DNA from: Phoronis australis
Taxonomy: Eukaryota; Phoronida; Phoronidae
Length of the DNA: 64,000 nucleotides
Direction: 5' to 3'
Assembly: GCA_002633005.1 (NCBI GenBank)
Contig: NMRA01000033.1
Span: 952,611-1,016,610 of the forward strand
Shown: positions 20,620 to 31,901 of the stretch, piece by piece
Position numbering within the stretch: position 1 is the first letter of the stretch
Layout of the letters: each line of letters starts with the position of its first letter
Made by a program: the position numbers and the translations under genes
Notes under the pieces: model-generated
The model's input: the letters and a program-made list of their open reading frames with translations, nothing else
Databases searched by the model: none
Told to the model about the DNA's origin: nothing

Positions 20620-21470
20620 ACAAACTTCTCACCGTCATCTTGGTGTAATTCTTGACAATGAACTGACATTCAACCTACATTGCGTTGAATTCTTCGAAAA
20701 AAATTCAAAAGCTCTGAAATTCTTTCAAGGCACTATTAAAGATAATGTCGACCCACCACCTAGAAATTTTGTATAATGCTTTCATTAGCTCATTCTAATT
20801 ACGCAGATATCGTGCACAACAGGTGCAATTACTCTTACTGGTCTTTGTAGATAGGCTCCAGTATCAGGCAGCACTGTACGTTTCTGGCTCGATAAGGGGC
20901 TCCAGTAAAGAAAAACTCTCGACTTACTTAACTGGATCCCACTCTGAGACATTAGAAAACAACACACCATTATTTATACTTACAAAGTACTTCACAATTA
21001 ACAACTTCAGACGAACAAAATTTCGCGGAAATTTAAGAACTATGTCTGAGTTTGTAGTCCCTCATAAATTTACTATTAGTAAATCTCCTCTTATTCAGTG
21101 CACCCAGCTTGAGATTCATACATCCACACCAACTACTTGTATTACAAGTATTACCAGAAGCAAAGAAATCGTTCTTAATCAATTACGAGCCGGTCTATTC
21201 CTTAATTCTCAAAAATTTCAACAGAATTTTCTGCACGTATAAGGTGTTCGTAAATGTGGCTCCTAGAATAGTGTTAATTATTTTTATCTTAAATGTGTTG
21301 TCAATCAAATAGACCGTATCCATCTCTTCAATGCCCTTGAATTAAATATTGATATCACCTCCATTTACCACAGCTTACATACTACTCAACGTGCATCATT
21401 TTTGCGTTATGGTTCGCATTTACCTAACTTAGATTTGAATGTTTTTCTAATTAAGTGGTATCCAATTTAA
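20620..21470 (+). mobile_element. Degenerate non-LTR retrotransposon, 3' part of reverse-transcriptase ORF
   Basis: Conceptual translation across frames gives pieces typical of the C-terminal half of a CR1/L2- or Jockey-like ORF2. In order these are HRHLGVILDNELTF (20625 on), LYNAFISSHSNYADIV (about 20769), DRLQYQAALYVSGSIRGSSKEKL (20850-20920; thumb region), QLRAGLFLNSQKFQQNF (about 21180), and CGS..SVNYFYLKC with HLFNALELNIDIT (21250-21350), which resembles the terminal CCHC-like knuckle. At least four frameshifts and stops separate them, so it is a dead copy. A poly-C tract and an N at 20596 truncate the 5' side. Confidence 0.75.
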
Positions 21471-22001
21471 TTTATGATAGCAAATTAAAATTTTAAATAC
21501 TTTTAGGCTAATAAAATAGCCATTCTTTGTTTTTGTTTTTGTTTTTGTTTTTCTGTGTGGTTGTCTGTGTTTTTGTAACTAGATCGCATTTTGTTGTCAT
21601 ACCATATGAATTGTCTCTTGTGATTTTGATATCTTCCTGTATTCCTTTTTATATCCATTGTTATTATAATTGTTAATCTGCCTGCATATAGTATTATCGA
21701 TTTTCGGGCAGTAATTGTATTACTTTCCGTGTAATTTCTTGATGAAATAAACAGTTATCTATGAATAATCTATGAACACACTTGGCCAAATCTTTCTCGA
21801 AACTTGCAACGCTGACAAGGGAGAAACTACTACGACAAGTGATCGACTTCCAATCCCAAAGAATAACCCTGAAGTATGGGTTTGGAAAGGAAAACACGTT
21901 TCAAACTTTCAACAGTGTCGTCTAGAGTCTCGTTTAGACAATAACGTTTCACACGGCGCAACTGACACGGCGCATGATGATCGGTGTCAAGCAGCCGTTT
22001 A

Positions 22002-22021
22002 CACACACACACACGCGCACG

Positions 22022-22077
<56 letters not shown>

Positions 22078-22095
22078 CACACACACACATGCACA
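22002..22095 (+). repeat. (AC)n microsatellite ending at an assembly gap
   Basis: Nearly pure CA repeat with a few CG interruptions. It runs into 186 Ns at 22096-22281, and a 17-base T run follows. Confidence 0.98.
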
Positions 22096-22658
22096 NNNNN
22101 NNNNNNNNNNNNNNNNNNNNNNNNNNNNNNNNNNNNNNNNNNNNNNNNNNNNNNNNNNNNNNNNNNNNNNNNNNNNNNNNNNNNNNNNNNNNNNNNNNNN
22201 NNNNNNNNNNNNNNNNNNNNNNNNNNNNNNNNNNNNNNNNNNNNNNNNNNNNNNNNNNNNNNNNNNNNNNNNNNNNNNNNNTTTTTTTTTTTTTTTTGAT
22301 CAGGTGGTTAACACTTCCATCAGTATAGGCCTATTGTACATAACAAAGCACTTGAATTGAGCCCAGTCTTGATTGTTAACTGTGTGTAATATTCTGAAAA
22401 TTTCGTAACAAAATAAATAGTGGCCAGGGTTAAAGTTAGAAGACATGGCACTGAACATCTGAGTCTGCAAATCGTAAAATTGCGCGAAAATGATCACCTG
22501 TATAAAATGTGCGATTTAGCACAAGCGTAATAGCGATGATCCCTTCCGCCTTGCCCCAGTTTCGCGTTTAGACGTAGTTGACACGGAGCAAGATGATTTT
22601 CCTGTTTACATACATACTTGCGCTCGATCATCTCCTTCCGTGTCAGATGATCTGTGTC

Positions 22659-22715
22659 AACTTTTGTAGTGTAAACGGCACTCTACATGTACGTGCCGTA
22701 AACACTACAAAAGTT
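22659..22715. repeat. Hairpin, 23-bp arms, 11-nt loop
   Basis: AACTTTTGTAGTGTAAACGG starting the left arm and CCGTAAACACTACAAAAGTT closing the right arm are reverse complements apart from a short central mismatch (TTT against AAA in the alignment). The loop is TCTACATGTAC. Could be a MITE terminus; nearby TGACACGG(A/C)GCA...GATGAT phrases at 21962 and 22578 are shared. Confidence 0.7.
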
Positions 22716-24084
22716 CGCTAACACAAACCATGAACTTGTATAACTAACAGATTTATGCTAAAACTATTATCAATTCCTAACAACCCTTTAGACGTTCCCA
22801 AGTTCGCTCCGATTCCATCCAGCATTAGTTCGCTAAGCATTTTAATAACAAAGCAAAGAATTCAGTGTTCTCTACAATGAGACAAATTATTGCCGGTAGG
22901 GCGTCCTCTTATCTGACGAATCATAAGCTGTGATTTGAAATTAATTACACGGTTCGTTGACCGAATCCCTTCTGTTCAACAATTACATAACGGCATTTTG
23001 ATGCTTTGATGGTTTTGTTACGTTTGACATTATTCAGACTTAATCATACCTCTTACATTTGACCAACCCCCAATTATCAAGAGTGAAAATTATTAGAGTA
23101 CCCATTACAAAATTGTTTGCTGGATGGCGATCGTAAATCTTACCCCTTTTTACCTTTCAATCAATTACTAACCATCTCTTGTGAACTGTGTATGTTGATA
23201 ATGTTTAAGGCGTAAGAAGTAATAAGACAATTTTGTACATCAAAAGAAGGATGTGTGATTAAAATTAAATATAAATTGAAACCATTATCGACAACTTCCT
23301 GACTACGGAAAATTAGCGCTCATTGTCAAGTTCATTCTCGTTCAATTAGCGACGACGAGTCTTTGTTTTGAATTCGTCCTCGTCACGTGCTGTCCTCTGT
23401 CTACCAATTCCGTGAGTGGGTGCAGAAACAAGATTGAATAGCAAAAACTGAATGTGTAATCTGCAGATTCACCATGATTTAAACAGGCAATAAAGCCGTC
23501 CCTTTAGGGTTTTCAAAAACAATTCGATTTAGGCATCTTACAACCGTAAAATCGGTTTCATTACCTGTTCATTGAAAATGACAAGAACTAGCAGTTCTGT
23601 AGTTTAGACCGAGCTCATGAAGTGTGCTTTTTTACTGCGGGTCAGATTCAGTCGCGAGGCGGCTTGCCCATGAGAGCAATTTCTTCAGGTGTTTTACAGC
23701 AATTAATTTTAATTGAAGCAAAAGAATAAGAACACGATGCCGTAGGCTTGCGAAGAAGTTCGTTTTAGACACAAGATTATGGTTTAATGGCGGCTTTACT
23801 GAAGTGTTTAGGGCAACCGTTACTAACGCGTCTGACAGTCACCATTAGATACATTATGATGAGTCGTAATATGGAAAATTTTGAAAGTTGAACACGTCGT
23901 CAGTTATTTTCTTTCCTCTCTTTTCCAATTATGAAATGCGCGGCTTTATTGATAGTATAGCGCGGCTATTCTATCTACTGCACATGCATGTATCGTCTTT
24001 TTGCTGACGTCGGAGTGTGAGGTTTTTGTTATCAAAACGCGACCTTTAAGAGCGTGTTGTCCTTTTTAACTTCTGAAAGTAGTC

Positions 24085-24412
24085 CTGGATTACACAACGA
24101 ATCTCGATGTATTTACCCACAATGCCGTAAACATACGTCAGGCACATTTGCTGACTCGTTTTCGTGCCACTGCAATTTTACATTTTATTTATTGCTGTTT
24201 GATTCTTTATACGTTTTTCTCGGTTGCATAACTCTATTCGTCCTTCCAATGTCAACGAAGTATTAGGCTTCTGCTGTGCTGTGGGCTGCAACTCTGACGT
24301 GAGAAAGTTTGATAAACTGGACAAATGCCCGTGGATGCGTGATCTGAAATTCTTCGCCGTCCTGACTTCAATGAGAGACACGAAAATGTCTCTGATTTCC
24401 ACAACGAGGTAG
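24085..24412 (+). pseudogene. Dispersed repeat carrying a broken THAP-zinc-finger-like start, copy 1
   Basis: 24085-24320 resembles 40075-40290, sharing TACCCACAATGC, CTCGTTTTCG, TTTATTTATTG and CATTCCAATG-type blocks. It encodes FCCAVGCNSDVRKFDKL followed by DKCPWMRDLKFF. The C-x4-C spacing of CCAVGC plus N..R is typical of the first half of a THAP domain; the later Cys/His pair is not visible. The ATG at 24249 is out of frame with the motif (MSTKY then stop), so it is frameshifted. THAP assignment is tentative. Confidence 0.4.
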
Positions 24413-27400
24413 TGCCCGGGACAAAGGAGTGTTCTGTCGCCGTCTAATCCGGGACGGCGCTTTTTGAAGCCTATCGCCGGGACTTACCGCCGGATCACAT
24501 ACTAAATAGTTTCATTGTTGCAGCGTCCTATTGGCCGAATTTTAGGGGTTGGCCACGCTTGAGGGCAGCTTTGAGGTACTGAGACATCAAGATTGCATGA
24601 AGGCTCAGTTAACTTGGGCGTTTGTTTGTATTTGTGAACATGTTGGGCATGTGAAGAAGACCCTTTGCTCGGTTGTGGCTCTTGGGCGCCCTCTGTGGCA
24701 TTTGTGTATTGCTGGGCAGCGACTAAGAAATCGGCTACGATTTCAGGTAGCCCTCAAACAACCCAGAATTGCAAACAATTGGACTACACTTTTGGAATTT
24801 GTAGGGAATTTGTTTTCAGAATCTAATGTTGGCTTATGTTGCGCATCGGCAAGGAAGTGGTAGTTTTGGGGTGAAAAGTGCTAATCATGTGTTTTGAGTG
24901 CCCTTTTACTTACATGTAGTCTACCTAGCGTTTCAGTGGGAGTACAAGGGCCAAAAATACAAGACACAATAAAGTTTCTGTGCCCATTTGTTAGGATTGT
25001 GATGTGAAATGAATGTTCATTCTTTGCAAACAGTTTTCGACAGAGTGAAGTCAAAGTGACAAGACCACTCATGTGTGTTTTGCTAAGAAAAATCCAATGA
25101 AAGCTGTTTTTGCCCCTTATTAAAGGAGAGAGCGTACAAACTCAGTGGCTTGAGCACTTCTGCCGGATTTCCGTTGGAGGGACCCGGTTTCAGTCCTGGC
25201 TCACACTGGTAGAAAATCAAGCATTGTAAGGCAAACGTGTCTCCTGTTCCTCTGACCTCGTTATTTGTAGTGAATGTATTCAATGGGAGCGACTGCACAT
25301 GAGCATAGTGCGAAAGCGATTTCCGTGGTTTAGGATTAAGATCACAGTACCCCGTAGCTGATTTTGACGTCATCAACTGGCTTGGGTTAATCAAAGCCCT
25401 TGTTTGCACAGCTGTCGCGAACACCTGAAAAAGGCATAACTGACAAAAAATACTCTCTATGGGATTTCTAATAAATGGAGAAATTTAACAAAACCATGCC
25501 TATTCACTTTGCTATATCCACCTTTGAAAACAAATTGAGATGCCAAAAATGTCGAAAAAAAAGTGCAATTTTGGTCATTTTTGTGTTCTAAAATAGCAAT
25601 TTCAAGAATGCCCCGATGCAAGAAAGGAGACCATCATTCGAATGTTCTTCCACTCTATATTAAAAAATTAGGTTAAAATATGTCATTACAAACAAGATTT
25701 TTGATCATTTCCACTTGTCTGAAGGGTATCTGGATTCGCACCAAGAATTCAAAACTCAAGAAGGACATGCTCTCAAAATGGCGGAGCTCAAGTTCCGTAT
25801 CTAGAAAAGACCACAGGCTACTTTTCTGGGCTCAGTTTACCCAAAACAGCTTCAAAAACTACTGAATACCATTCGTAGCAATCACTTCACATTTACTTCA
25901 CAAAACTGCCGTTTCTTCATTTTTGGGGGCAGCTACACACGCATCTACTGTGGCCTTAGACCGCATTTTCTACAACTTTCCATGCACAATGTGCCAGTGT
26001 AATACTATAGCGACATTAAGTCTCCAATCAAAATTGGAATATTATTATTACTTGCTAGTCACAGCTCCAGTTCTTATTTATAGCGTCACACAAAAATTGA
26101 ATGTGTTTCCTGTTGAACAAAGGTCAGGAGGTCAAAATTTTCGGCATATTTGGATTGTCAACGATTTCAAAAAAAAAAAATCAAAGCCTCGCAGGCCGAT
26201 TCCACCATGGACAGTAAATAAGATTTGGTTCAATGACGTACATAACCTTCATATACTGGACGTTTGGTGGAGGTGGGTGAATATTCTTTTTCATTTTTTG
26301 TAAAACACCCTCGGATTTCGAAACACGCATTCAAACTCACTGGTGATTCCAATAGCCGAACCGACCTCCGCCGGCGACTTTCGAACACATAAGGTAGTGT
26401 ACTAGACAAGTTGATGCTCTGACGGGCTCAGACACTTTCTACAAGGGAACAGGTAGCTGCAGAAATTAATCGTCTCGTTGTTTTTTGAAACTCAAGAAGA
26501 TAAGAAATAATGCACTGTCTCTTAGTTCGTAGTTAATGTAATGGCTTGCAAAAGGCTGCTTGGAGGCGAAAACTGTCGATTTGGCGTATTTCTGTGCGTT
26601 TTTAAGCATCTGGCAGCACTGGTACAAAAACTGACTTTGGAATCGCTTTCAATTGACTTTATGCAGGATTTCTAAGTGGCCCAGATTACTGTTCAAATTT
26701 CAGGTTTTGTAAATCCTATGGAACAGACTGTTGAAGCTGCCAAGCCGCTGTTTTTTCAAGCCGTCTAAAAATCAGCAAAAACTATTCAGTAACAGCACAC
26801 AATCTGTTGAAGTACCCGCTGTGTTACTTTCACACCTTAATTAATGGACTAACTGATCTTCCTACAGATTTTCACAGCATGTAGCCATTATTTGATATAA
26901 CAAGACCCAAATTAATTAACACAATTGCTCATGTCATGTTAAACTCATAGTGCGGTTACTCGGGTTTCAGACATTTCCATCACTTTTATGAAACTTTGCA
27001 AATCAGACCACATGAGCAATAGATTAACTATGCTATGGATAAAGGATTTGCACAGAGCCCAATTATTTAACATTAATTTAAGAATAGGATTATGGGGAAA
27101 CTCGAGCGTTTCCAAATGAAGTTACGGATGGCAAGCTAGCCTACTACGAAAAATATAACTACAGGTATAGCAGGGAATTATCGAGTACTGCCAATTTGAA
27201 TTTTTCACAGTACTGAGATTTAATCATCCAGGACCCTATGCAAACCTATAGTTAGGAGGGTTCGGGAGGTTTAATTAGATTCCTGAAGAAAAGCTTGTAG
27301 CAAAACGTCAAAAATGAGTTGCGGTAGGGTTGACTTTAGGAAAAGCATACTAAAAATAGGGTGAATTGCATCGTCAGGCAGGAGAACTTTTGTCACAGCG

Positions 27401-27700
27401 GCAATAGTGTCGTTCCCATGAGAACTCTAATGCAGTAATGGTCTGATATAACGTGCCCGAATTTTGTGAACCAGTTTTCCCCACTAAATAACGGGCATCA
27501 AACTGGTTCTCAAAATGCGAGACGATATATCGGACTATTGCCCATGGAAGTAATCCAGTTATATTTTCCGTTAAAGTTTCATTTGGAATTTTTTATTTGG
27601 GTTGGAACACAATTTACCCGGTACTCTGCCACTCCGCCAAGTTTGCCTGGATTAATACCGAAAAATTTCATTCACGAGTCACCACGTTTTGTTCACTCAA
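24413..27700. other. Intergenic, nothing recognised
   Basis: Both strands show only short frames with no family resemblance. No large repeats noticed. Confidence 0.6.
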
Positions 27701-28110
27701 TTGACCTATCGCAAGCTCCGCCAACTTGTGAAGTCACAGACAACGTGTTGCTTGTCGGGTAAAATGGAGGCTTGGAAACGCATACAAAGGTGTGTCAATG
27801 ATGTTGCGTTAATCTGATTGCTCAGTTAAGCCGTCAGTCAAAATCCTGGTGCTAGGTTGACCCTATAGCTCATTGGGTTAACCTACCGCAGGCTCCGCCC
27901 CTTTGTGAAAAATCATCCGACAACGTGCTGTTTGTCGGGTAAAATGGCGGCTTGGAAACACAAACGAAGGTGTGTCAAGGATGTTGCGTTCTGATTGCGC
28001 AGTTAAGCCATATCAGTCAAAATCCTGGCGATAGGCTGACCTTATAGCTCATTGGGTTGACCTATTGCAAGCTCTACCGCGCTGTGAAAAGTCAGTCAAA
28101 ATCAGTCCTG
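27701..28110 (+). repeat. Tandem repeat, 177-179 bp unit, about 2.3 copies
   Basis: Units start at 27701, 27878 and 28057 with TTGACCTATCGCAAGCTC-like text. Each full unit contains TGTCGGGTAAAATGG(A/C)GGCTTGG and GTGTGTCAA(T/G)GATGTTGCG. The AAAATGGCGGC inside resembles a YY1 core. Confidence 0.85.
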
Positions 28111-30530
28111 GCGGTAGTTCAATTAACGTTCAGATGATATCTGCTGTTGACGCATGCGCAGTATTGTGCTGTCTGTGGTACACATAAAGCGTCAATGCCA
28201 GCCAATAAGCGTGACGAAAATATCGCAATTCTGGCCGTCAGGCCCAGGAATCCTTAGAGGCACGATCTTTTCTGGTAATTAATCCCGTTAATTTTTTTTA
28301 AGTATTTTGGAAGTTTCGAAATACATCGGAACGTTGATCGGAGGTACATAGACGGTGGTAATACATGGAAAGTCAGCTACTACATGTACATGTTTAAACC
28401 ACCGGTTTCAGGCTATAGCTATGCATTTATAGTTCAGCGGACGACTTGTGTTCCCTCAGTTAGAGGTCTCATCAAACTCCTAGTGTCAATTATTGCTGGG
28501 GTTATAATTTTCACTAAACAGTTGCATGCGCCGTAGCTAGCCTACAGTTAATTGCTGTACATGTACATGTATGTGCTACAACCGCCCGACTCCACAACAA
28601 TGCAGGTCTTGAACAGCAGGCCATGTTTTCAAATCCGGACTGGGATACTGTTTGAATTGATCACGTTCATTGAAAACTGCAATTGCAACGTACACGCAAC
28701 TCTCCTATTGTGCAATGCATCCTAAAGGTTGATCGTTCTATGACTTCTCTCGAGGATTATGTTCTAAAGCCCTTTTTGCAGTGTGGGAAGGTGTGTGTGT
28801 GTGTGTGTGTTGCTTGCTGGGACAGAACCTTACTCCGAGGTGATGAAGGAGACCTGGATGTCATTGGTATGTCGTTGCATCTAGACCAACTCTGTTTATC
28901 ACACTGTGACTGGACTCAAACTGAGGAGACAAGTTGTTCAGTGCAAAAGTACCGACGTTCAATGAATTGATTTCGCGAGCCCCTTTCGACGATTTCCGAA
29001 ACTATTACACGTGTCACATGTATGAATTGGGTTGTTTTGATTTGGCTTTGAAAGAACAGTTATACATTGGCCACACGAAATAGAGTAAGTAATTCTTTTT
29101 CTGTTGATACGACTTGTTTTGCACTTAATCTCTGGAATTGGGAGAGATGTTTCGTAAATTATAAAAATTGTATGCTTAAGGCAAAGTCACCTGTGGTGAC
29201 GATTTTGAATGTCAAATTAAATACATAAAAAGTGAAATTCACATAATTCTAAAGGGACAGTACCTATAGATGAAGCATATTTTAAGCTAGAATTCCCATT
29301 GAAAATGGACGCATATTTCTATTCCCGTTTCTCGGTGACGAAAATATCTTCTTAAAAATATTCCGCGTGTAATATGTGTTCTCTGAGGTTAACTTGCTTA
29401 ATTTCAAACAAACTGGTTGGCATCGATGTTCCTGAAAATTCCCATATTGCATGTGGTTTGAGACATCCTCTCTTTGTACGAGAAGTTCAAGTCGAGACAA
29501 AACGATTCTGTGCCCGCCGCTTTTTCACCCCAGATGTATGTACAAAACCAGCAAAATACTTACATAATCGCCGTGATCAATACACTTGACATGACGTACT
29601 CATATCCATTTCGCAAAACCTGCACAATTTCGCTCACAAATATACATTTTCAATTTTAATCAATTTTCGAAACGGACAATTGAGAACGTTTGGGCATCGA
29701 TCGCACTAAACCATCTGTAGCGAATGTGGGTAATTGAATAACTATCAACAGGTATTGTTTTAATGTAAAATAACTATAATTTGAAGCTGATCATGGTTCG
29801 CGCATGCGTGTAGCTTTGTGTCTTGATTTGGTCATTGGACACAATGCTTCTGGAGATTGCAATACTTTTGCTATTTGGGATCTCAGTCGGAGCGAACCCA
29901 TTCATTGACGCGCGGTAAAACGCTACAGGTGTGATCGTTGTGACCAGGTGGAATTGAATAAGGCATTGCACAAATGAGCACGACAGTGCGTTTGTCTCGT
30001 CTGTCACGAGATCGTCGGTGAAATAAAATTTTACTGCGACTTTTATGGACAACGATTAGGTTTATTTATCGTACAAATTTCAAACAGTAATCTCGTTCGC
30101 AATTTTCCATGGCAGGTGCCATAAATTACCCGTGTCAGGTTTGTTGCGAAGCAAACGTCTCAACAAAATATAGTATGGTGCATCTTTAATAATTAACGCG
30201 ACAGCGACGAAACGTCACGTTTCACGTTGCCTCTCTACATATCAGCTTCTGGTTTCGATGCTCTGGTTTGTAACGGAAATAAAATCCGATCACGTTAAAT
30301 AATGCTATGAGACTGGTTTTAAGAGAATGTAGGCCTAACTCTTCATTTACAGTCAGCTGATCAAAACTGTCGACTCTCTGCGTAATTCATAGGCAATGTT
30401 TTGGGGTTTGGGCTAGGAGGCCATGACCGCTGTATGAAATAAAAATGGAAAGAAAAATAAAAAAACGCGGCTGTTGCGAACGTTTTAAGATTATTGCAGA
30501 CGTTTACACTATGGACACTGAAGAACCCCC
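28111..30530. other. Intergenic, mostly featureless
   Basis: A GCATGCGCAGT (NRF1-like) and a GCCAATAAG (CCAAT-like) site lie within 60 bp near 28150-28205. A (GT)n of about 22 bases lies near 28790-28811. No exon could be attached to the possible promoter sites. Confidence 0.4.
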
Positions 30531-31901
30531 CCCCAACAATGTCCTAGATCCGCCAGTGAAGTTTATTGATTACGTAAAGCTATATTCAGTTGAGCTATAG
30601 GGCTACTTTGAAGCCGGTAAAATTTTGCCAAGTTCAAGGTAATCCAAATTGAGACTGAACCGGTGTACTAAGCCAAATTGACACTTGTATGGGCTCCATT
30701 CCGACCACAGTATAACCATAGACAACAAGAAGTTTTAGCCCTAAGTCACGACCCGACTTTTTGTGACACGTCATTAAATTAAATCAAAATAAAACAATCT
30801 ACCAACGGGATGTCCAGAGGTTATACTAGTCACATCACGGAAGCGACATGTTCATCGACAATTCTAAACACCTGTATATGTATGAAAAACGACCCATGTA
30901 CATTCACGTGGATACATAATAATGAGTGCAAAAACGACTTAATTGTTGATGTACGTGCGCGTATGTCTTTTTCTATACTACACATGCCGATGATTACTGG
31001 CTTGTTGATCAGTTTTTTGCACACTTTTGCTTTTTTCCGGAATCATGAAAGGCTATCACATGAACGCAAAACACTCCAGAAAACATTCCGGAAATTTTTG
31101 TATTAAATTCCCTCATAAACAGAACTTACATTGCAGCCTATGTGTATTTCAAGTTCTCGTCTTTCGACATTTGCGCTGTTTTAGAGGAGAGTTTTTGGCA
31201 CGCTATGCACCAGCTNCCCCAACAATGTCCTAGATCCGCCAGTGAAGTTTATTGATTACGTAAAGCTATATTCAGTTGAGCTATAGGGCTACTTTGAAGC
31301 CGGTAAAATTTTGCCAAGTTCAAGGTAATCCAAATTGAGACTGAACCGGTGTACTAAGCCAAATTGACACTTGTATGGGCTCCATTCCGACCACAGTATA
31401 ACCATAGACAACAAGAAGTTTTAGCCCTAAGTCACGACCCGACTTTTTGTGACACGTCATTAAATTAAATCAAAATAAAACAATCTACCAACGGGATGTC
31501 CAGAGGTTATACTAGTCACATCACGGAAGCGACATGTTCATCGACAATTCTAAACACCTGTATATGTATGAAAAACGACCCATGTACATTCACGTGGATA
31601 CATAATAATGATTGCAAAAACGACTTAATTGTTGATGTACGTGCGCGTATGTCTTTTTCTATACTACACATGCCGATGATTACTGGCTTGTTGATCAGTT
31701 TTTTGCACACTTTTGCTTTTTTCCGGAATCATGAAAGGCTATCGCATGAACGCAAAGCATTTCAGAAAACATTCCGGAAAATTTTGCATTTAATTCCCTC
31801 ATAAACAGAACTTACATTGCAGCCTATGTGTATTTCAAGTTCTCGTCTTTCGACATTTGCGCTGTTTTAGAGGAGAGTTTTTGGCATGCTATGCAGCAGC
31901 T
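30531..31901 (+). repeat. 685-bp direct duplication split by a single N
   Basis: 30531-31215 and 31217-31901 are the same sequence with a handful of substitutions (for example GAGTGC/GATTGC and CACTCCAG/CATTTCAG). The N at 31216 is exactly at the junction. The two near-identical 98- and 102-residue frames inside are copies of one spurious ORF. Confidence 0.9.

Larger units (their letters stand above)
21471..24084. other. Intergenic with simple repeats and an assembly gap
   Basis: Contains (GTTTTT)n at about 21523-21553, a CA tract, 186 Ns, a T run and the hairpin at 22659-22715. From 22716 to 24084 I see nothing. The protein-like frames crossing the CA tract and Ns are not genes. Confidence 0.7.

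Noticed and set aside
21772-22360. Frames rich in His/Thr across 22 kb
   Set aside because: They are translations of the CA microsatellite, Ns and a T run.
30810-31804. Two near-identical frames beginning MSRGYTSH, considered as a tandem gene pair
   Set aside because: They are the two sides of an unmerged assembly overlap, with no homology, and the antisense frame is equally open.
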